The position numbers and the translations under genes were made by a program. DNA of 64,000 bases from Caenibius tardaugens NBRC 16725. Its GTDB lineage: Bacteria; Pseudomonadota; Alphaproteobacteria; Sphingomonadales; Sphingomonadaceae. Below, piece after piece: positions 60,915 to 64,000 of the stretch; the first letter of the stretch is position 1, and each line of letters opens with the position of its first letter. Below the pieces are notes generated by a model that searched no databases, was not told the origin of the DNA, and saw nothing but the letters and a program-made list of their open reading frames with translations. The stretch covers positions 2,464,001 to 2,528,000 of the forward strand of contig NZ_CP034179.1 in assembly GCF_003860345.1 (NCBI RefSeq), given 5' to 3'.

Positions 60915-61365
60915 TAAAGTGCCCGTCAGGGTGAAACGCCTGCCGCACGGTGAAGGACTGGATCTCCCAGCCTACGCCACCGATGGGGCAGCCGGTATGG
61001 ATGTGCTGGCGGCAGAAGATGTCTCGTTGGCGCCGGGGGCACGGTATGCCGTGGCGACCGGTCTCGCCGTGGCTATCCCCGAAGGCTATGAAATTCAGGT
61101 TCGCCCGCGTTCGGGGCTGGCGCTCAAACACGGCATCAGTGTGCCGAACACGCCGGGTACGATTGATTCCGATTATCGCGGTGAAGTGAAAGTGATCATG
61201 ATCAATCACGGGGATGCGCCCTTCGCCATCGCCCGGGGCGATCGTATCGCGCAGCTTGTGCTGGCACCGGTGGTGCGTGCGGGATGGGAAGAGGTTGCCG
61301 ATCTCGACGATACGCCCCGCGGGGCGGGCGGGTTCGGCTCCACCGGCGGGCACGCGAAGCTTTAG
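60901..61365 (+). CDS. dut: Deoxyuridine 5'-triphosphate nucleotidohydrolase
   Basis: A 154-residue trimeric dUTPase. All five motifs are present: [53 protein letters not shown] and the C-terminal arm [11 protein letters not shown]. The start is the ATG at 60901 inside the end of coaBC, so the genes are co-translated. Confidence 0.97.
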   Translation: MNLYDKVPVRVKRLPHGEGLDLPAYATDGAAGMDVLAAEDVSLAPGARYAVATGLAVAIPEGYEIQVRPRSGLALKHGISVPNTPGTIDSDYRGEVKVIMINHGDAPFAIARGDRIAQLVLAPVVRAGWEEVADLDDTPRGAGGFGSTGGHAKL

Positions 61366-61427
61366 GTTATGCGCAGCGCCGCATAACCGGGCGTCTTGCG
61401 GAATAGCGCGGAAAATCCGTTCCGGCG

Positions 61428-62015
61428 TCAGCCGGGCAGGCGGATGTTCATCAGTTCGGCCAGTGTGGTCGTCGGCCGGGTGGCCGGTGCTTCGCTATCG
61501 GCATCGGCATAGATAAAGCCGAATGTGGGGTTGGTGCGAATACCCAGCCCGTTGGACGGGGCATGCCACACGCGCACTTCGCTCCAGTCACCGGCGGGCG
61601 ATACGTCGATTGCCCGTGCCTCGCGTTCGATCATGCCGGGGCGCGACCAGTTGGCGTGGTTCAGCAGAACGGTGCGTTCGTCGATGACCTTGGCCACTGT
61701 GGCGACATGGCCATAGGGCATGGCCCGGGTGGCGCGAAATGCCAGAACAGCGCCGACTTCGGGGTGATGGCCGCGGCGATAGATGCCTTCAGCCTGACCC
61801 CACCATGTCCGGGCGTTGCCCTGGATATGGATGTCGGACACCTGACGGGCATAGGGAACGCACTGGAGAACGCCGGCGAGGGCGGGTGTCGCCATGCCGC
61901 CTGTCAGAACCGCTGCCAGAGTGGCGGCGGCAACAGCGCGTTTCACAGAAGCGGCTTTGAATGCGATGGCCTGCAGCAAACGCTGGGGCAAACCCCGCAA
62001 ATTCTCAACTCGCAC
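61428..62015 (-). CDS. Exported CHAP-domain protein (peptidoglycan amidase-like)
   Basis: A 195-residue protein with a signal sequence (VAAATLAAVLTGGMATPALA) and a CHAP amidase domain. The catalytic Cys is in LQCVPYARQ, the His in PYGHVATVAKVI and the Asn/polar residue in LLNHANWSRPG. WWGQAEGIYRRGHHPEVGAV and LAFRATRAMP complete the fold. It is likely a cell-wall hydrolase in the periplasm. It diverges from the UPF0114 gene, and the 206-bp gap holds nothing else that I can identify. Confidence 0.85.
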   Translation of the reverse strand: MRVENLRGLPQRLLQAIAFKAASVKRAVAAATLAAVLTGGMATPALAGVLQCVPYARQVSDIHIQGNARTWWGQAEGIYRRGHHPEVGAVLAFRATRAMPYGHVATVAKVIDERTVLLNHANWSRPGMIEREARAIDVSPAGDWSEVRVWHAPSNGLGIRTNPTFGFIYADADSEAPATRPTTTLAELMNIRLPG

Positions 62016-62221
62016 GCCGGACCCTCATTTCCATTCCCGTTGGGCAGGATGGGTATGCGATCGAACGAAAAAAGACACGGGGCCTGCAGGGCATGCGTCG
62101 TATCTGAATAACGGTTCATCGGAAATCGTCGCAAAACAGGCTGTGGGGGTCGCATATTCGCCGCTCGCATTCGGCAAAAAATGGGTGCCACTTGGCTGCG
62201 TGATGCTCTAGTTCGCCGGAT

Positions 62222-62785
62222 ATGAGCACCAAAGATTCGACTTCGCCCCTTCGCCCGCTTCCCATGCTGATCTTCAGTTCGCGTTGGCTCCAGCTACCGC
62301 TTTATCTGGGTCTGATCGTTGCGCAGATCGTCTACGTCTTTCTCTTCCTGAAAGAGCTCTATCACCTGGTGATGCATGCTGCGGAATTCGGTGAGCAGCA
62401 GATCATGCTTGTGGTTCTGGGCCTGATCGACGTGGTGATGATCTCCAACCTGCTCGTGATGGTGATCGTCGGGGGGTATGAAACCTTCGTCTCGCGCCTG
62501 GGATTACAGGACCATCCCGATCAGCCCGAATGGCTCAGCCACGTGAATGCCGGTGTTCTCAAAGTGAAGCTGGCTATGGCGATTATCGGCATTTCGTCGA
62601 TTCACCTGCTGCGCACCTTTATTGAGGCCAGCCAGATCGGATCGCCGGGCGCCAATGTGACCAGCGAAGGCGTGATGTGGCAAACCATCATTCACAGTGT
62701 ATTTATCCTGTCGGCGATCGGCATTGCCTACGTGGATCGCATGACCCAGCCGCGCCATCATGGCGGCAAGGATGGGCACGACTGA
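62222..62785 (+). CDS. UPF0114 (YqhA) family membrane protein
   Basis: A 187-residue inner-membrane protein of the TIGR00645/YqhA family, with three or four helices: FSSRWLQLPLYLGLIVAQIV, QIMLVVLGLIDVVMISNLLV, MVIVGGYETFVSRL and KVKLAMAIIGISSIHLLRTF. The motif DVVMISNLLVMVIVGGYE is highly conserved in the family. Function unknown. A gene for a small regulatory-looking protein follows 140 bp later. Confidence 0.9.
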   Translation: MSTKDSTSPLRPLPMLIFSSRWLQLPLYLGLIVAQIVYVFLFLKELYHLVMHAAEFGEQQIMLVVLGLIDVVMISNLLVMVIVGGYETFVSRLGLQDHPDQPEWLSHVNAGVLKVKLAMAIIGISSIHLLRTFIEASQIGSPGANVTSEGVMWQTIIHSVFILSAIGIAYVDRMTQPRHHGGKDGHD

Positions 62786-62925
62786 CGCGGCGTTTTTGGG
62801 GCGAAACGGGGGTTAATCGTCGGTACGGCGCGCCCCACCCACGTTCGGCCCCAACAGTATTGTTCTCCTGCGGTTCTTTGCCCTTAACCATAATGGCGGG
62901 GCAGCAGACAGGTAGGAGAACCACT

Positions 62926-63489
62926 TTGAATGCAGTTCCATCGCCCGACCGATCCCATATCGTGGATCAGGGCCTGCCCCCGGAAGGTCCGCCCGTTTCG
63001 GCGAGCGAACTGTTCCTCGGACTGCAATTCTGCCGCGCCAATGTGATGTCGCTCACGCGGCTGCAACTCGCGCTGAAAAGCGGCGATCGCCAGTGCGCGC
63101 TCGAGGCGATGGATCGCCTGCACGCACTCGATACAGAAATGGAACGGCTGGCCATGAGCCTGCCCGTGCCCGAAAACGATGCACAGGACCGGATGGCGCT
63201 GGGCAAACATCTGGCCGATCAGAAGCTGGCGATCGCCTTCGAAAAGCTTGCGCTGGTCAGTGAAATCAGCGGGCCCGATCTCGTTTCCCCGCCAACGATG
63301 TTGCAGCACGAAGAAGCGGCAGAAGACGATGCCCCGCCAGAATCACTGGCGTGGAGCGCGGCCCCGGCAGAGGAATGGGACGCCGAACGGCGGGGGGCGA
63401 TCCCGATGCAGACGATTATCGGGTTCCTCATGGCCTTGTTGACGATCGCTGCATTGGCCGCCGCGGCCATGTTCATGACCACGCTGTAG
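62926..63489 (+). CDS. Hypothetical protein with C-terminal membrane anchor
   Basis: A 187-residue protein. It has a helical N-terminal part (SELFLGLQFCRANVMSLTRL, ALEAMDRLHALDTEMERLAM), an acidic disordered linker (EEAAEDDAPPES) and a single C-terminal membrane segment (IIGFLMALLTIAALAAAAMF). The start is a TTG at 62926 with AGGAGA six bases upstream; an ATG at 62893 in frame lacks such a site. I do not recognise it; a tail-anchored inner-membrane protein is likely. Confidence 0.7.
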   Translation: MNAVPSPDRSHIVDQGLPPEGPPVSASELFLGLQFCRANVMSLTRLQLALKSGDRQCALEAMDRLHALDTEMERLAMSLPVPENDAQDRMALGKHLADQKLAIAFEKLALVSEISGPDLVSPPTMLQHEEAAEDDAPPESLAWSAAPAEEWDAERRGAIPMQTIIGFLMALLTIAALAAAAMFMTTL

Positions 63490-63514
63490 AACTGTCCCTG
63501 TCTTGCCGGGAACG

Positions 63515-63537
63515 GGGCGGCAGTAAGGCCGCCCTTT
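63515..63537 (+). terminator. Terminator between convergent genes
   Basis: A 7-bp stem (GGGCGGC at 63515-63521, GCCGCCC at 63528-63534) with an AGTAAG loop and three T residues. It lies 26 bp past the preceding stop and faces the TauE-like gene. Confidence 0.6.
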
Positions 63538-63550
63538 GCCTATTCAGGTT

Positions 63551-64000
63551 TTAGCGGAATACGGCCGCATAGACGCCGTATGCGCTGGTCGCGCTCAACA
63601 CGATGCCCACCAGCACCAGCATCAGCTTGGCCGGGAAATGTTTCGCCGCGAAAGCGCCAAACGGTGCGGCCGCGACGCCGCCGATCAGAAAGCCGAGCGT
63701 GGCCCCCGCGAGATCGGCAATGCCCAGGTGCCAGATGAATGTGGCGGAGATCGTCACGGTCAGGAAAAATTCGACCGAGTTGACCGTGCCCACAACCTTG
63801 CGGGGTTCCGCGCCCTGGACCAGCAGGTTGGAACTGACCACCGGCCCCCAGCCACCGCCACCGGCGGCATCGAGAAAACCGCCCAGCAGGCCAAGCGGCG
63901 CCACGTATTTCGCTTCCCGCGCCTTGGGCGGATAGCGCAGGCCGCGCCACAGCAGATAAACGCCGATGCCGCAAAGATAGGCCAGTACGATGGGTTTGAT
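63551..64000 (-). CDS. TauE/SafE-family sulfite exporter-like permease (partial)
   Basis: The C-terminal 149 residues of a membrane permease; the gene runs off the window edge. It shows the TauE pattern: GFLDAAGGGGWGPVVSSNLL, QGAEPRKVVGTVNSVEFFLT and IGGVAAAPFGAFAAKHFPAK, followed by the last helix LMLVLVGIVLSATSAYGVY. The family moves sulfite, sulfoacetate or related anions. A GTG at 63904 is internal because the frame continues to the edge. Confidence 0.88.
   Translation of the reverse strand: MKPIVLAYLCGIGVYLLWRGLRYPPKAREAKYVAPLGLLGGFLDAAGGGGWGPVVSSNLLVQGAEPRKVVGTVNSVEFFLTVTISATFIWHLGIADLAGATLGFLIGGVAAAPFGAFAAKHFPAKLMLVLVGIVLSATSAYGVYAAVFR

Overview
The window is GC-rich, densely packed chromosomal DNA from an alphaproteobacterium. 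Gene content and order point to the Sphingomonadales, probably close to Novosphingobium or Sphingobium. Support comes from the runs coaBC-ubiB-ubiE / mutM-rpsT-dnaA and rpmH-rnpA-yidD-yidC-yihA, an UPF0262 gene, and many NTF2-like, SDR and acyl-CoA genes of the kind these degraders carry. The genus is an inference; no rRNA or other species marker is present.

Region 1 (1-17.6 kb) is a catabolic district bounded by the end of maeB and by ftsH. It holds four blocks. (a) A leftward operon (NTF2-like, old yellow enzyme, three SDRs) diverges from an AraC-type regulator. (b) A rightward operon holds an SDR, a RidA-like protein, a PaaI-like thioesterase, a hydroxypyruvate-isomerase-like TIM barrel and an epoxide-hydrolase-like protein. 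(c) A TetR gene diverges from a tightly coupled quinone reductase / FadB-type bifunctional enzyme / ADGP-type acyl-CoA dehydrogenase / APH-fold kinase operon, with a perfect 16-bp palindrome between them. (d) A leftward NTF2-EthD-NTF2 operon. Together they look like a pathway that opens and reduces a substrate and passes it to CoA-dependent beta-oxidation. The substrate cannot be read from sequence.

Region 2 (17.7-31 kb) is mostly housekeeping: ftsH, an orphan ParA-type ATPase, rpoZ, a phospholipase-D-type synthase, dnaB, UPF0262, a degenerate GH25 protein, cdd, an M14 carboxypeptidase, two related exported proteins, galE, rpmJ, a membrane protein and a HAD phosphatase.

Region 3 (31.84-40.01 kb) is an 8.2-kb integrated element that splits comM at its Walker A codons. 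It starts with a large serine integrase. It also carries an AntA/AntB antirepressor, small phage-like genes, a second small serine recombinase, a decayed third recombinase and two unfamiliar proteins at its right end. It has no structural, replication or conjugation genes. Rejoining the flanks restores the comM frame and gives an attB-like site with symmetric arms around an AG dinucleotide. This is the best candidate for something undescribed.

Region 4 (40-64 kb) returns to core genes: a ClpP-like exported protein, rpmH-rnpA-yidD-yidC-yihA (with two large hairpins between rpmH and rnpA), a CsbD protein, a GST, dapE, a dicarboxylate symporter, nth-dapB, a sirtuin, a MoeB/ThiF enzyme, dnaA, rpsT, mutM, ubiE, ubiB, coaBC, dut, a CHAP protein, UPF0114 and a partial TauE-type permease. 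I recognised no tRNA, rRNA or CRISPR array.
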